Source: Devosia sp. A8/3-2 (GTDB taxonomy: Bacteria > Pseudomonadota > Alphaproteobacteria > Rhizobiales > Devosiaceae). Taken from it: a stretch of DNA of 64,000 nt. The stretch lies in assembly GCA_025452255.1 (NCBI GenBank), contig CP104974.1:1958156-2022155 (forward strand), given 5' to 3'. The notes beneath the pieces are model-generated. The model did not search any database and was not told the DNA's origin. It worked only from the letters and a program-made list of their open reading frames with translations. This document shows, in pieces, positions 44,713 through 55,677 of this stretch (the first letter of the stretch is position 1; every line of letters begins with the position of its first letter). A program made the position numbers and the translations under genes.

Positions 44713-44733
44713 GATATGCTGGCCCAGCATATC
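44713..44733. repeat. Perfect 21-base palindrome before the DjlA-like gene
   Basis: GATATGCTGG-c-CCAGCATATC is a 10+10 dyad in the 150-base gap between 44665 and 44817. There is no U-tract, so an operator or a processed hairpin is more likely than a terminator. Confidence 0.5.
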
Positions 44734-44816
44734 ACACTCGGATTCCCCGTTGCGTGGTTGCTTCGTGAAAGACGTCACCATGCTGTGCTGCGTGCGCAAA
44801 GCCGAAGAAAACCGGG

Positions 44817-45523
44817 ATGTTTGGCAAAAACTGTCCCAGTTCCGGGGTCGTTCAGCCAACGAACCGGCATGGCCGGCTCCATTGCCAATATGCTCGATCC
44901 AGATACTCGGCTGCCCGGTGGACGGGACGCGGCCTTTACGCTCGCCCTGATCGCGCTGGCCGCCAAGATGGCGGTGGCTGACGGTGTGGTGACCGCGTCC
45001 GAAGTGCGTGCCTTCAACGCCACAGTCGAAATCACGCAGGGCCGGGAGCCGCAGGTGGAGCGGCTGTTCAATCTGGCCAAGCAGGATGTCGCCGGCTACG
45101 AAAGCTATGCCCGCAAGATCGCGCTTCTTCACTACCAGCCCCGAGACGCTAGAGCATGTGCTCGATAGCCTGTTCTTCATCGCCACGGCCGACGGCATGG
45201 TGCATGAGGCCGAGCTCGATTATCTCAAGTCGGTGAGCGACATTTTCGGCTTTGACGAGGTGCGGTTCGAACAGATGGCCAGCCAGCATGTCATGCTGGC
45301 CGATGGGGTCGATCCCTATGTGGTGCTGGGTCTTGCGCCCAATGCCCCGCCCGAGGAAGTGCGGCGCGTCTATCGCCTGCTAGTGTCCGAGCATCACCCA
45401 GACCGGCTGATCGCCAAGGGCGTTCCCGAAGAGCTGATCGATGTGGCCACGGCGCGCATGACCTCGATCAATCTGGCCTATCAGGCCATCACCAAGCCCG
45501 AGTCCGCGCCGTTGCTGGCTTGA
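44817..45523 (+). CDS. DjlA-like co-chaperone (TerB-like plus DnaJ domain)
   Basis: About 235 residues after correction. ATG 44817 gives MFGKTVPVLGSFSQRTG once an extra A at about 44830 is removed. TerB-like helical domain: FTLALIALAAKMAVADGVVT with the acidic DG(V/M)V repeats, and ATADGMVHEAELDYLKSV. C-terminal J domain: DPYVVLGLAPNAPPEEVRRV and SEHHPDRL with the HPD tripeptide needed to stimulate DnaK. A second break at about 45130. DTWLPGG reads DTRLPGG through ACCTGG changed to ACTCGG. Lies just upstream of rnpB. Confidence 0.87.
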
Positions 45524-45555
45524 CGCCACCGCGTCTCTGCACCACAAACGCGCCA

Positions 45556-45940
<385 letters not shown>

Positions 45941-45969
45941 GTTTTCCTTTCCATTCTTGCCGCACCCGC

Positions 45970-46064
45970 CGCATCTCCCTCGGGCTTGACCCGAGGGAGA
46001 TGCGGCAAGCACATGCGCTGGTGCGGTGCCACGAGGCCCTCGGGTCGGGCCCGAGGGAGATGCG
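45970..46064. repeat. Dispersed palindromic repeat, copy B (CCCTCGGG type)
   Basis: The left half is a perfect 15+15 palindrome, CGCATCTCCCTCGGG-cttga-CCCGAGGGAGATGCG (45970-46004). The right half repeats CCCTCGGG-tcgg-GCCCGAGGGAGATGCGG at 46037-46062. The arrangement matches copy A at 41665. The rest of the gap to rsmH (46065-46182) shows no gene. Confidence 0.75.
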
Positions 46065-46182
46065 GTGATGGGGGAAACACCCCTTAAATTTCCCACCACC
46101 GCAAAATGGGAAACAGAATCTTAAACGTCCTTGGTCAAAGTGGCGGGAAGTTTACGAACCGGTTCCGGCCGGCAGTGGAGTA

Positions 46183-47192
46183 ATGGCCTTTATGGGCAAG
46201 CGTTCTGTGCCCGAAACCAGCCAAAATGCTGGCCCGCATATCCCCGTCCTGTTGGACGAGGTGCTGGCTGCCTTGGCGCCGCTGGAAGGCAAGCGCATCG
46301 TCGACGGCACGTTTGGCGCCGGCGGCTATTCGCGCGCCCTGTTGCAGGCTGGCGCCCATGTCGTCGCCATCGACCGCGACCCCAGCGTGCGCCCCTTTGC
46401 CGATGCGCTCACGGCCGAATTTCCCGCGCAACTGACTTTCGTGCCCGGCACCTTCTCCGAACTCGACACCCTTGCCGCCGAGCATGGCCCCATTGATGGC
46501 GTTGTGCTCGATATTGGCGTGTCCTCCATGCAGCTGGACGAAGCCGAACGCGGCTTTTCCTTCATGCGCGATGGGCCGCTCGATATGCGCATGAGCGGGG
46601 AGGGCGAGAGCGCTGCCGATCTGGTCAATGGGCTGGAAGTCGAAGCACTGGCCAATCTGCTCTATGCCTTTGGCGAGGAGCGCAAATCGCGCCGTATCGC
46701 CCAGTTCATCGTTGCGGCGCGCGAAACCGCGCCGATCCAGACCACGCTGGAGCTGGCTCGCATCATCGAAAAATCCATCGGCCGCAAGCCGGGCGATGCC
46801 CATCCCGCGACCCGCTCGTTCCGGGCATTGCGCATCGCGGTCAATGGCGAGTTCGACCAATTGGTCGAAGGGCTGTTCGCCGCCGAACGCCTGCTCAGCG
46901 CGGGCGGCAAGCTGGTCGTTATCACCTTCCATTCGCTGGAAGACCGCATCGTCAAGCGCTTCTTCGATCCCGAAAAGGCGGCCCCGCCCAGTCGCGGCAC
47001 CTGCCGCAGACTCAGAGCGAGGCCCTGCGCTGGACCGACGTGGCCAAGGCGCGCAAGCCCGGCGAGGCCGAGTTGAGCCGCAATCCGCGGGCGCGTTCGT
47101 CCATTCTGCGGGCCGGGACCCGTTCGGATGCGCCCGCCCGCGCGGTCAAGTTCGCCGGGCTCGGCGTGCCGGTCGTGAGGGGCACGGCATGA
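46183..47192 (+). CDS. rsmH: 16S rRNA (cytosine-1402-N4)-methyltransferase RsmH (MraW)
   Basis: Methylates C1402 of 16S rRNA; classical first genes of the dcw cluster. About 336 residues. SAM-binding: [42 protein letters not shown]; also [20 protein letters not shown] and [14 protein letters not shown]. Two possible starts, ATG 46183 and 46192; the GTGGAG just before fits the second better. A break at about 46998 precedes [13 protein letters not shown]. The stop overlaps ftsL (ATGA). No mraZ gene precedes it; instead there is rnpB and a palindromic repeat. Confidence 0.94.
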
Positions 47193-47572
47193 TCCGCAAT
47201 CTCAATATCATCCTGATTTTTACCAGCGTGATCATGCTGGCCGGCGTCTATACGCTCAAATTCTCCATCGAGCATACGGCCAGCGAGCGCACAGCGCTGG
47301 CGGCGCAGATCGAAAGTCAGGAAGGCGATCTTTCCCTGCTCAAGGCCGATTGGGCGGTGCTGAACCAGCCCGGTCATATCGACCCCATCGTCAAGCGGCA
47401 TCAGGTGGCGCTGGCGATCGGGCCGGTGCAGCAGAAACAGTTCGGCGCCTTCCAGGATATTCCCATGCGACCGGTCAAACCCAACAATTCCGAGATGGAC
47501 GCCCTGTTCCAATCGCTCGAGGCCGGTATCGATCCCATCGATGCCATCCTTGACCTTGAGGGGATCGAATAA
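47189..47572 (+). CDS. ftsL: Cell division protein FtsL
   Basis: Bitopic inner-membrane divisome protein. 127 residues: a short N-terminus, membrane helix (LNIILIFTSVIMLAGVYTL), then a coiled-coil periplasmic part (IEHTASERTALAAQIESQEG). Sequence identity in this family is low; the call rests on size, topology and position between rsmH and ftsI. Overlaps both neighbours (ATGA at the start, TAATG at the end). Confidence 0.85.
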   Translation: MIRNLNIILIFTSVIMLAGVYTLKFSIEHTASERTALAAQIESQEGDLSLLKADWAVLNQPGHIDPIVKRHQVALAIGPVQQKQFGAFQDIPMRPVKPNNSEMDALFQSLEAGIDPIDAILDLEGIE

Positions 47573-49285
47573 TGGCCGTGACCGCAGAAGATCTCTCACC
47601 CACGATCGCGCTTGATGGCGGCCGCAAGATGCGCGGCAATCTCACCTGAGCCCGCATCCGCTGGATGGTGCTGGCGCTGGTGCTGGGTTTTGGCGCTGTG
47701 GGTGGCCGGCTCGTGCAGCTGGGCATGGTCGTGCCCGATACCACCATTGAGGGGCAGGCGCGCGACATCATCACCACGACGCGGCCGCCAATCCTGGATC
47801 GCAATGGCCTTGAAATGGCCGTCGATATTCGTGTGCCCTCGCTCTATGCCGAGCCGCGCCGCATCATCGATGTGGAAGAGGCCGTCGCCAAGATCCGCAC
47901 GGTGCTGCCCGATCTCAACGAGGCTCGGCTGCGCAATCGTCTTACCGGCGACAAGGGCTTTGTCTGGGTGCAGCGCGAGCTATCCCCGGCCATCCAGGAA
48001 CGCATCATGCGGCTGGGCATTCCCGGCGTGGAATTCCTGACTGAATCCAAACGCTTCTATCCGGGCATGACCGAAGCCAGCCATATTCTGGGCTCGACCA
48101 ATATCGATAACCGGGGCATTGCCGGCATCGAAAAGCACATGGACGACGACAATGTCGCTCTGTTGCAGGAGCTTGGCTCGGCGCGCGGCAATGCGCTGGC
48201 GCCGGTTGAACTGTCGGTGGATATGCGTGTGCAGCATGTGATGCACGAGCAATTGCTCGACGCCATGAGCCGCTACAAGGCCATCGCCGCTGCCGGCGTC
48301 ATGCTCGATATCCATACCGGGGAAGTCATCGCGCTGGCGTCGCTGCCCGATTTCAATCCGAACGATCCCAAGACGGCGCTGGTCAAGGACAGCTTCAACC
48401 GCATCACGGCGGGCATTTTCGAACCGGGCTCGATCTTCAAGACCGTCACCATGGCTGGCTCGCTGGATAGCGGCGCGGTTAAGATGACCGACCAGTTCGA
48501 TGCGCGTTTCGGCGTGCGTTTCGGCCGCTTCACCATCGACGATTTCCACGGCAAGCATCGCATTCTCGCCCTGCCGGAAGTCTATAAATTCTCGTCCAAT
48601 ATCGGCACGATCCGCGTCATGCAGGCCATGGGCAAGGATAATTTCCGCGCTTTCCTGTCCACCATGGGGTTCGATCAGCGCGTGCCGTTCAGAATTGCCC
48701 GAGATGCGCCTGCCCACCGTGCCCAAGACCTTGTCCGAAGTGGGCGCGGCCACGGCCTCGTTTGGCCACGGCCTGTCGGTGTCCCCGCTCCACATGGTCA
48801 CGGCCTATGCGGCCTTCGTTAATGGCGGCAATTACATCGCGCCCACGCTCTATAAGCGCAGCCAGTCCGAAGCCGAGGCGCTGTACCGCCGGGTGATCCA
48901 GCCCGAAACCAGCGCCAATATCCGCGCCCTCATGCGCCTCAATGCCATTGGGCAGGGCGGTTCGGGGTCGCAGATGAACAAGGAAGCTCTGGGCTATCGC
49001 GTCGGTGGCAAGACCGGTACGGCCGAAAAGGTGGTCGATGGACGCTATTCGTCCAACAAGGTCACCAACTTTTTCGGTTCGGCCTTTCCGATGGAAAATC
49101 CGCGCTACGCCATGGTGATCATGGTAGACGAGCCCAGTGCCGAAAACCCGCAATCGGGCACCACGGCTGGCTGGAATGCCGGCACTGTTACAGGCCGCAT
49201 TGTGCAGCGTGTTGCACCCATGCTCGGAATTGCGCCCGATTTTTCCCCGATCATCGACGACTTCGTCCCTTCCGCTTATCGCTGA
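47572..49285 (+). CDS. ftsI: Peptidoglycan D,D-transpeptidase FtsI (PBP3)
   Basis: Septal transpeptidase. About 571 residues. ATG 47572 shares its A with the ftsL stop. An in-frame TGA at 47647 lies where GNLTWARIRW is expected; ACCTGG read as ACCTGA explains it. A membrane anchor (MVLALVLGFGAVGGRLVQLG) follows, then the PBP dimer domain and the transpeptidase: SxxK in PGSIFKTVTMAG, SxN in KFSSNIGT, KTG in GGKTGTAEKV. A second break at about 48691 (extra A in TTCGAA). Confidence 0.94.
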
Positions 49286-49306
49286 AATCCAGAAGGATTT
49301 ATCCCC

Positions 49307-50753
49307 GTGTCACTTAGCGTAACGCAGCTGCTCGAAGGCTCCGGCGCCCGGCCCAAAAGGGTCTGGGCGCAGTCTTTGGCCTCAATTCGGACAGCCGCCG
49401 GATCGAGGCCGGGCGATATATTCTTTGCCCTGCCGGGCACCCATTCCCATGGCAATGAGCATGTCGAGGAAGCCGTGCGCCGCGGCGCGCTCGCCATCAT
49501 CAGCGACATCGCCCCGGTCGGCGATCCCGGTGTGCCGGTGATCGTGGTCAAGGATGTGCGCGCCGCCTATGCCCGCGCCGCCTCGCGCATTTTCGAGCCG
49601 CAGCCGGAAATCACCGTCGTGGTCACCGGCACCAACGGCAAAACCTCTGTGGCCTCCTTCCTGCGCCAGATATGGACCTATGCCGGCATCCACCGGCGCC
49701 AGCATCGGCACAATAGGCGTTGAAACCGCCAACCGCCTGATCGAGGGCAGTCTGACCACCCCGGATTCCCGCACGCTGCACCAGTCGATGCGGGCGCTCA
49801 AGGCGCAGGGCATCAACCATGTCGCGCTCGAAGCCTCCAGCCACGGCCTCGATCAGCGCCGGCTCGACGGCATCCATTTTGAGGCGGTGGCCTTCACCAA
49901 CCTCAGCCGTGATCATCTCGATTATCACGCCGATATGGATGAATACCGCAATGCCAAGCTGCGGCTGTTCACCGATCTTTTGGTCGATAGCGGCCCCGCC
50001 GTGGTCAATGTCGATGATCCCGAGCATGAGCCCTTCATGTTTGCCGCCCTCAGCGCCAGCGCTACGCTGCTGACCGTCGGGCGAGAGGGGGCCTATATCG
50101 AAATCCTTTCCATCGAGCCCGAAGGCTATGGCCAGCGCGTCGAAGTGCGTCATGTTGGGGAAAAGCTCAGTTTCCACCTGCCGCTGACCGGCGAATTCCG
50201 AGTCTCCAATGCCCTGATCGCGGCAGCGCTTGCCATGTCGACGGGCGTCGATAAATCCCATGCCTTCCCTGCTTTGTCCGAGCTGGTCGGCGCCAAGGGG
50301 CGGCTCGAACTGGTGGGCGAGCACAATGGCGCGGCGGTGTTTGTGGATTATTCCCACAAGCCGGTGGCGCTGGAATCCGCGCTTGCCTCGCTTCGGCCAT
50401 ATGCCAAGTCAAAGTTGCGCGTGGTGTTCGGCGCCGGTGGCGATCGGGACAAGGGCAAGCGGCCCATGATGGGTGAAGTGGCCCAGCGCATGGCCGACGA
50501 TGTCATCGTCACCGACGACAATCCGCGCACCGAGGACTCCGCGAGTATCCGCGCGGAAATTCTGGCCGCCGCCAAGGGCGCCGGGGAGATCGGCGACCGC
50601 AAGGAAGCCATTGTCGTGGCCGTCAAATCGCTGCAACCCGGCGATGTCCTGCTGGTTGCCGGCAAGGGCCACGAGGATTACCAGATCGTCGGCACGACCA
50701 AGCATCATTTCTCCGACCATGAAGTGGTGGCGGAGGCAATCAAGGGGCTCTGA
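49307..50753 (+). CDS. murE: UDP-MurNAc-L-Ala-D-Glu:meso-diaminopimelate ligase
   Basis: Adds meso-DAP to the peptidoglycan precursor. About 482 residues. GTG 49307 follows AAGGA. ATP loop VVTGTNGKTSVASFL, LEASSHGLDQRRL, the ligase block VVFGAGGDRDKGKRP, and DNPRTED, the DNPR motif that marks DAP specificity. Breaks at about 49375, 49412 and 49695 lie in the N-terminal third. Overlaps murF by one base (TGATG). Confidence 0.94.
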
Positions 50754-52147
50754 TGGCACATCTGTTTACGGTCCGAGCCCTGCTGGCCGCCACGGGCAGC
50801 CGCGCCGAAGCGGTGACCGGAGAAGCCATTGGCTCGATTTCCATCGATTCCCGCGAGCTAGGCCCCGATGCGCTGTTCGTCGCCATCAAGGGCGACCGCT
50901 TCGACGGCCATGACTTTGTCGAGACCGCGCTCAAGAATGGCGCGGTCGCGGCCCTCGTCTCGGAAGGCCGAAGCGAAGGGCCCGGTCGCATTGTGGTCCC
51001 CGACGCCCTCCGGGGCCTGCGCGATATCGCCACGGCCAGCCGCGAACGCAGCCGCGCGGTGATCGTTGGGGTCACCGGCAGCGTGGGCAAGACCACGACC
51101 AAGGAAGCCATCCGCATGGTCTTCGAGGCGGCGGGACAGACCCATGCCTCGATCAAGAGCTTCAACAATCATTGGGGCGTGCCGCTCATGCTGGCCCGCA
51201 TGCCCGAGGCCACCCAGTTCGGCGTGTTCGAAATGGGCATGAACGCCCCCGACGAAATCCGCCCGCTCAGCCAATTGGTGCGCCCGCATATCGCCGTCAT
51301 CACCAATGTCGCTGCCGCCCATCTCGAGGCCTTCGGTTCGCTCGAGGGCATTGCCGCCGCCAAGGCGGAGATTTTCGAGGGGCTGGAGCCGGACGGCACC
51401 GCGGTCCTCAATGCCGATCACCCCCAGCTGCAGGTGCTGCTCGACGCGGCCGCCGCGGCGGGTGTCGCCAATGTCATCACCTACGGTTTCGGCCGAGGCT
51501 GCGACTGGCAGATCGTGGATGTGCAATCGGCCGCCGACCACAGCTTTGCCACCGTGCTGCATGGCAGGGATCGTCACGCACTGGCCCTCGGCGTGCCCGG
51601 CCGCCACATGCTGGCCAATGCCGTCGCCGCCATGGCCGTGGGCTATATTGCCGGTGTCGAACCCAGCGTAGCCTTGCGCGCTCTAGCCGGTTTCGGCGCC
51701 CAGCCCGGCCGTGGCCAGCGGCTGGTGCTCGGGCCATCCGAAAAGCCGCTGCTACTGACCGATGAAAGCTACAATGCCAATACCGCCTCGATGGGCGCAG
51801 CCCTCGATGTCTTCACCGAACAAAAAGCCCCCGGCGGGCGCAAGGTGCTGATCCTGGGCGACATGCTGGAGCTGGGCGAGCAGGGGCCGGCGCTGCATGC
51901 CAGCCTCAAGAACGCCGTGATCGGCTCGGGCGCCGAGCGCATTTATCTCGTGGGTGCCGGCATGGCCGCGCTGGCCGAGGCGCTGGGCGCCGGGCGCGTC
52001 ACTGCTCACGCAAATACCACTGCGGATATCGTGGACATCGTGCTCGGCGATCTTGCCTATGGCGACGCAGTTATGATCAAAGGGTCCAACGGCGTGGGGC
52101 TGTCGGGCATTGTCGAAAAGATCCGCAGCAAGTTCTCCGGACCATAA
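50753..52147 (+). CDS. murF: UDP-MurNAc-tripeptide:D-Ala-D-Ala ligase
   Basis: Adds D-Ala-D-Ala to the UDP-MurNAc-tripeptide. Intact, 464 residues. ATP loop [49 protein letters not shown], and [15 protein letters not shown] in the C-terminal domain. One of the few unbroken genes of the cluster. ATG 50753 overlaps the murE stop. Confidence 0.96.
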   Translation: MAHLFTVRALLAATGSRAEAVTGEAIGSISIDSRELGPDALFVAIKGDRFDGHDFVETALKNGAVAALVSEGRSEGPGRIVVPDALRGLRDIATASRERSRAVIVGVTGSVGKTTTKEAIRMVFEAAGQTHASIKSFNNHWGVPLMLARMPEATQFGVFEMGMNAPDEIRPLSQLVRPHIAVITNVAAAHLEAFGSLEGIAAAKAEIFEGLEPDGTAVLNADHPQLQVLLDAAAAAGVANVITYGFGRGCDWQIVDVQSAADHSFATVLHGRDRHALALGVPGRHMLANAVAAMAVGYIAGVEPSVALRALAGFGAQPGRGQRLVLGPSEKPLLLTDESYNANTASMGAALDVFTEQKAPGGRKVLILGDMLELGEQGPALHASLKNAVIGSGAERIYLVGAGMAALAEALGAGRVTAHANTTADIVDIVLGDLAYGDAVMIKGSNGVGLSGIVEKIRSKFSGP

Positions 52148-52174
52148 ACCCCAGCCAGCGAGGACGCTTCCTTC

Positions 52175-53258
52175 ATGCTCTATTTTCTTGGTCAGCTGGG
52201 CGATGCGGTCTCGGCCTTCAACGTGTTCCGCTACATCACCTTCCGCACCGCGGGGGCGGTGATTACGGCTCTGTTCTTCGTCTTTCTGTTCGGACCGGCC
52301 ATGATCAATGGCCTGCGCCTGCGCCGGGGCAAGGGCCAGCCGATCCACGAAGATGGTCCCGCCGGCCACCTGCTGACCAAAAGGGTACGCCCACCATGGG
52401 CGGGCTGATGATCCTCTCCGGCGCGGTGTTTTCGACACTGCTGTGGTCCAATCTCACCAATGGCTATGTCTGGGTGGTCCTGCTGGTCACCGTCGGTTTT
52501 GGCGCCATCGGCTTTTATGACGACTATCTCAAGGTCAAGCGCATGAGCCACAAGGGCTTTGGCGGCAGGCAGCGCCGGCCCTCGAAGCCCTGATCGGCGC
52601 CATCGCCTGCTACGCCATTTCCCAATTGGGCCCCGAGCCCTATGCGACCTCACTGCTCTTCCCGTTCGTGAAGGGTCTGGCGATCGATCTGGGCTATTTC
52701 TTCATTCTGTTCGGCGGCTTCGTCATCATGGCGGCTGGCAATTCAGTCAACCTCACCGATGGTCTTGATGGCCCGGCCATCGTCCCGGTCATGGTCGCCG
52801 CTGCCTGTTTCTGCGCTGATCGCCTATCTGGTGGGTAGCGTCAATTTCTCCGATTACTTGCTGCTCAATTATGTGCCCGGCACCGGCGAGCTCTCGGTGG
52901 TGTGCGGCGCGCTGATCGGGGCAGGGCTGGGCTTTTGTGGTTCAACGCGCCACCGGCCCAGATTTTTATGGGCGATACCGGCTCGCTCGCCCCGGGCGGC
53001 GCATTGGGCGCCATCGCCGTGGCGACCAAGCACGAAATCGTCCTCGCCATTATCGGCGGACTGTTCGTGCTCGAAACTGTGTCGGTGATCGTTCAGGTCA
53101 CCTCGTTCAAGCTCACCGGCAAGCGCGTGTTCCGGATGGCGCCGATTCACCACCATTTCGAACATATGGGCTGGACCGAAAGCCGAGTCGTGATCCGCTT
53201 CTGGATCATCTCCTTCGTCCTCGCCCTGATCGGCCTGAGCTCGCTCAAGCTGCGGTAA
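52175..53258 (+). CDS. mraY: Phospho-MurNAc-pentapeptide transferase MraY
   Basis: Integral membrane enzyme forming lipid I. About 361 residues, ten predicted membrane helices. ATG 52175 with GAGGA 10 bases upstream. Catalytic stretches: [34 protein letters not shown] (Asp-rich), and [15 protein letters not shown]. Breaks at about 52383, 52573, 52812 and 52935. Two conserved Leu read as Pro (GLDGPAIVP near 52770 and SLAPGGALG near 52990), both explained by CCTGG read as CCCGG. The next gene is ftsW, not murD. Confidence 0.94.
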
Positions 53259-53356
53259 GCTCGATAGCCCCGATCAGGGAGCGTCATCCCACTCCCCAAT
53301 CATTCGATTCGCAAAACGCAAAAGCGGTGGGAAATCGGTAACCATCGGCAGGATAC

Positions 53357-53371
53357 AATTCGAAACGAATT
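53357..53371. promoter_or_regulatory. Palindrome upstream of ftsW
   Basis: AATTCG-aaa-CGAATT, a perfect 6+6 dyad in the 148-base gap between mraY and ftsW, about 35 bases before the ATG. AGGAGG at about 53381-53386 is too far upstream for the ATG at 53407 to be its natural start. The gap shows no trace of a murD remnant. Confidence 0.35.
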
Positions 53372-53406
53372 TTATCTGTCAGGAGGCCGGCTGAACCGGC
53401 TCGCCC

Positions 53407-54568
53407 ATGATGTTTTCCCGCGCAGAAAAGACCCCTTTGGCCGAATGGTGGTGGTCGATCGACCGTGAACTGCTCGGCGCGCTGATCCTGTTGCTCACCT
53501 GCGGCATGGTGCTCAGCTTTGCCGCGAGCCCCCGGTGGCTGAGCGCATCGGCCTCTCGCCCCGGTTTTTCATCATCCGCCATGCCCTGTTCTGCATGCTG
53601 GCTTTGCCGGTGCTGATTGGCACATCCCTGATGAACCATCGCCGAGGCGCGTTGCGGCGCTGGTCACGCTCGTCGTGAGCCTGCTTCTGCTTTGGGCCAC
53701 TTTGCGCTTTGGCACCGAGGTGAAGGGCGCGCGGCGCTGGATATCCTTTGCCGGCCAATCCGTGCAGCCCTCGGAATTCGTCAAACCGGCCTTTGCCGTG
53801 CTGGGCGCCCGGCTATTCTCGGAATCCATGGTGCACAAGAATGTGCCCGGCAAGATACTAGCCACGCTGATCATGTTCTCCATCGTTGCCGCCCTCTTGC
53901 TGCAGCCCGATATCGGGCAGACGGCGCTGGTGCTGGCGACACGGGCCACCCTGCTCTTCATCTCGGGCATTTCGTGGTGGATCATTTTCGGGCTGGCTGC
54001 GGGTGCCGGTGGCCTGCTGGGCGGGGCCTATCTGCTGTTCCCCCACGTGTCGCGCCGTATCGATACCTTCCTCAACCCCGAGGGTGGCGGCAATACCTAC
54101 CAGATCGACCGTGCGCTGCAGTCGCTGCTCGAAGGTGGCTGGTTCGGTCGCGGCCCCGGCGAATCCATCGCCAAAAAGCTCATCCCCGACGCCCATGCCG
54201 ATTATGTCTTCTCGGCCGCCGCTGGCGAGTTCGGCATCATCTTCTGCATGGTGCTGGTCTCGCTTATCGCCTTCATCGTCATTCGCGCCATGATGGGCGC
54301 GCAACGCCAGACCAGCCTCTTCGCACGGCTGGCCTCATCGACCCCGGCCATCCAGTTCGCCATGCAGTCGGGCATCAATCTGGCGGTCAATCTCAACCTC
54401 ATCCCGCCCAAGGGCATGACATTGCCATTCGTCAGCTATGGCGGTACGTCGATGATCGCGATTGCCTTCGGCATGGGGCTGATGCTGGCCCTGACACGCA
54501 CCAAGCCCGAGGAACGAATGGTCACAGGTCTGCCCGTCTACAAGAGCGCATTGGCACCAGCTGAATGA
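53407..54568 (+). CDS. ftsW: Peptidoglycan polymerase FtsW
   Basis: SEDS-family septal glycosyltransferase. About 387 residues, multiple membrane helices. MMFSRAEKTPLAEWWWSIDR start; GARRWISFAGQSVQPSEFVK, LLQPDIGQTALVL, INLAVNLNLIPPKGMTLPFV with SYGGTSM are family hallmarks. Breaks at about 53531, 53557 and 53640 in the N-terminal part. LVLATWATL reads LVLATRATL near 53942 (ACCTGG to ACACGG). TGA overlaps the murG ATG. Confidence 0.93.
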
Positions 54569-55677
54569 AGAAGTTCATCCTCATGGCGGGTGGCACGGGG
54601 GGCATCTCTTTCCGGCCATGGCGCTAGCCCGAGAATTGACGCGGCGCGGGCATCTGGTCGAGTTGATGACCGATCATCGCGTGGAAAGCTATGGCTCGGA
54701 CTTTCCGGCCACGCAGGTCCATATCGTGCCCTCGGCCACGCCCTCGCTCAGCAATCCGATCAAATTTGTCTCCGGCGGTCTCAAAATCCTGGGCGGTATC
54801 GCTGTGGCTTTCGGCAAGCTGCGCAAAGCCAAGCCCGATGCCGTAATCGGCTTTGGCGGCTATCCCACATTCCCGCCTTTCGTTGCGGCGAGCCTGATGG
54901 GCGTTCCCGGCATCCTGCATGAGCAGAATGCAGTGATGGGCCGGGCCAATCGCGCTGGGTCGCTTTGCCGATGTGCTGGCCCTGAGTTTTGCCGAAACCA
55001 AATTCGCCGACACGCTGAAAATCGAAAAACGCGTCACCGGCAATCCGGTGCGCGACCGCGTGCGGGTACTGGCCGGCATGCCCTATCCGGCGTTTGACGA
55101 AAACGGACCGATCCATCTGGTGGTGTTCGGCGGCAGCCGAGGCGCCAAGGCGCTGTCCGACATCGTGCCGGCAGCCATCGCGCTTGTTCCCGAGCCTATC
55201 CGCCAGCGTCTGCGCATCGTGCAGCAATGCCGCGCCGAGGACCTCGATCGCGTTGCTGAAGTCTATCGGCAGGCCAAGGTCAATGTCGAACTCGCGCCAT
55301 TCTTTGGCGACCTGCCGGAGCGGATCGCCGGGAGCCATCTGGTCATCGGCCGCTCGGGCGCCTCGACCATTACCGAGCTCTGCGTCATCGGGCGCCCCTC
55401 GATCCCGGTGCCGCTGCCCGGCGCACTCGATGCGGATCAGAAAAACAATGCGCTGGTCGTCGACACCGCCGGCGCCGGCTGGATTGCCGAGCAGGCCACG
55501 CTGTCGCCGCAATCGCTAGGCACTCGCCTCACCAACCTCATCACCGACCCGGCGACGCTGACCAAGGCCGCCGCCGCCGCCCGTGCGCTGGGCCAGCCCC
55601 GCGCCGTCGAGAAGCTGGCGGACATCGCCGAGACGCTCGCCGGGAAGGGCATTACGGAAATGGAACAACGCTCATGA
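54565..55677 (+). CDS. murG: UDP-GlcNAc:lipid I N-acetylglucosaminyltransferase MurG
   Basis: Makes lipid II at the inner face of the membrane. About 371 residues, GT-B fold. [20 protein letters not shown] at the N-terminus is broken at about 54601 (G-run short by one); [14 protein letters not shown] and [16 protein letters not shown] follow, the latter broken at about 54955 by a lost GC. C-terminal [19 protein letters not shown] and [20 protein letters not shown] bind UDP-GlcNAc. Overlaps ftsW and murC by four bases each. Confidence 0.95.
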
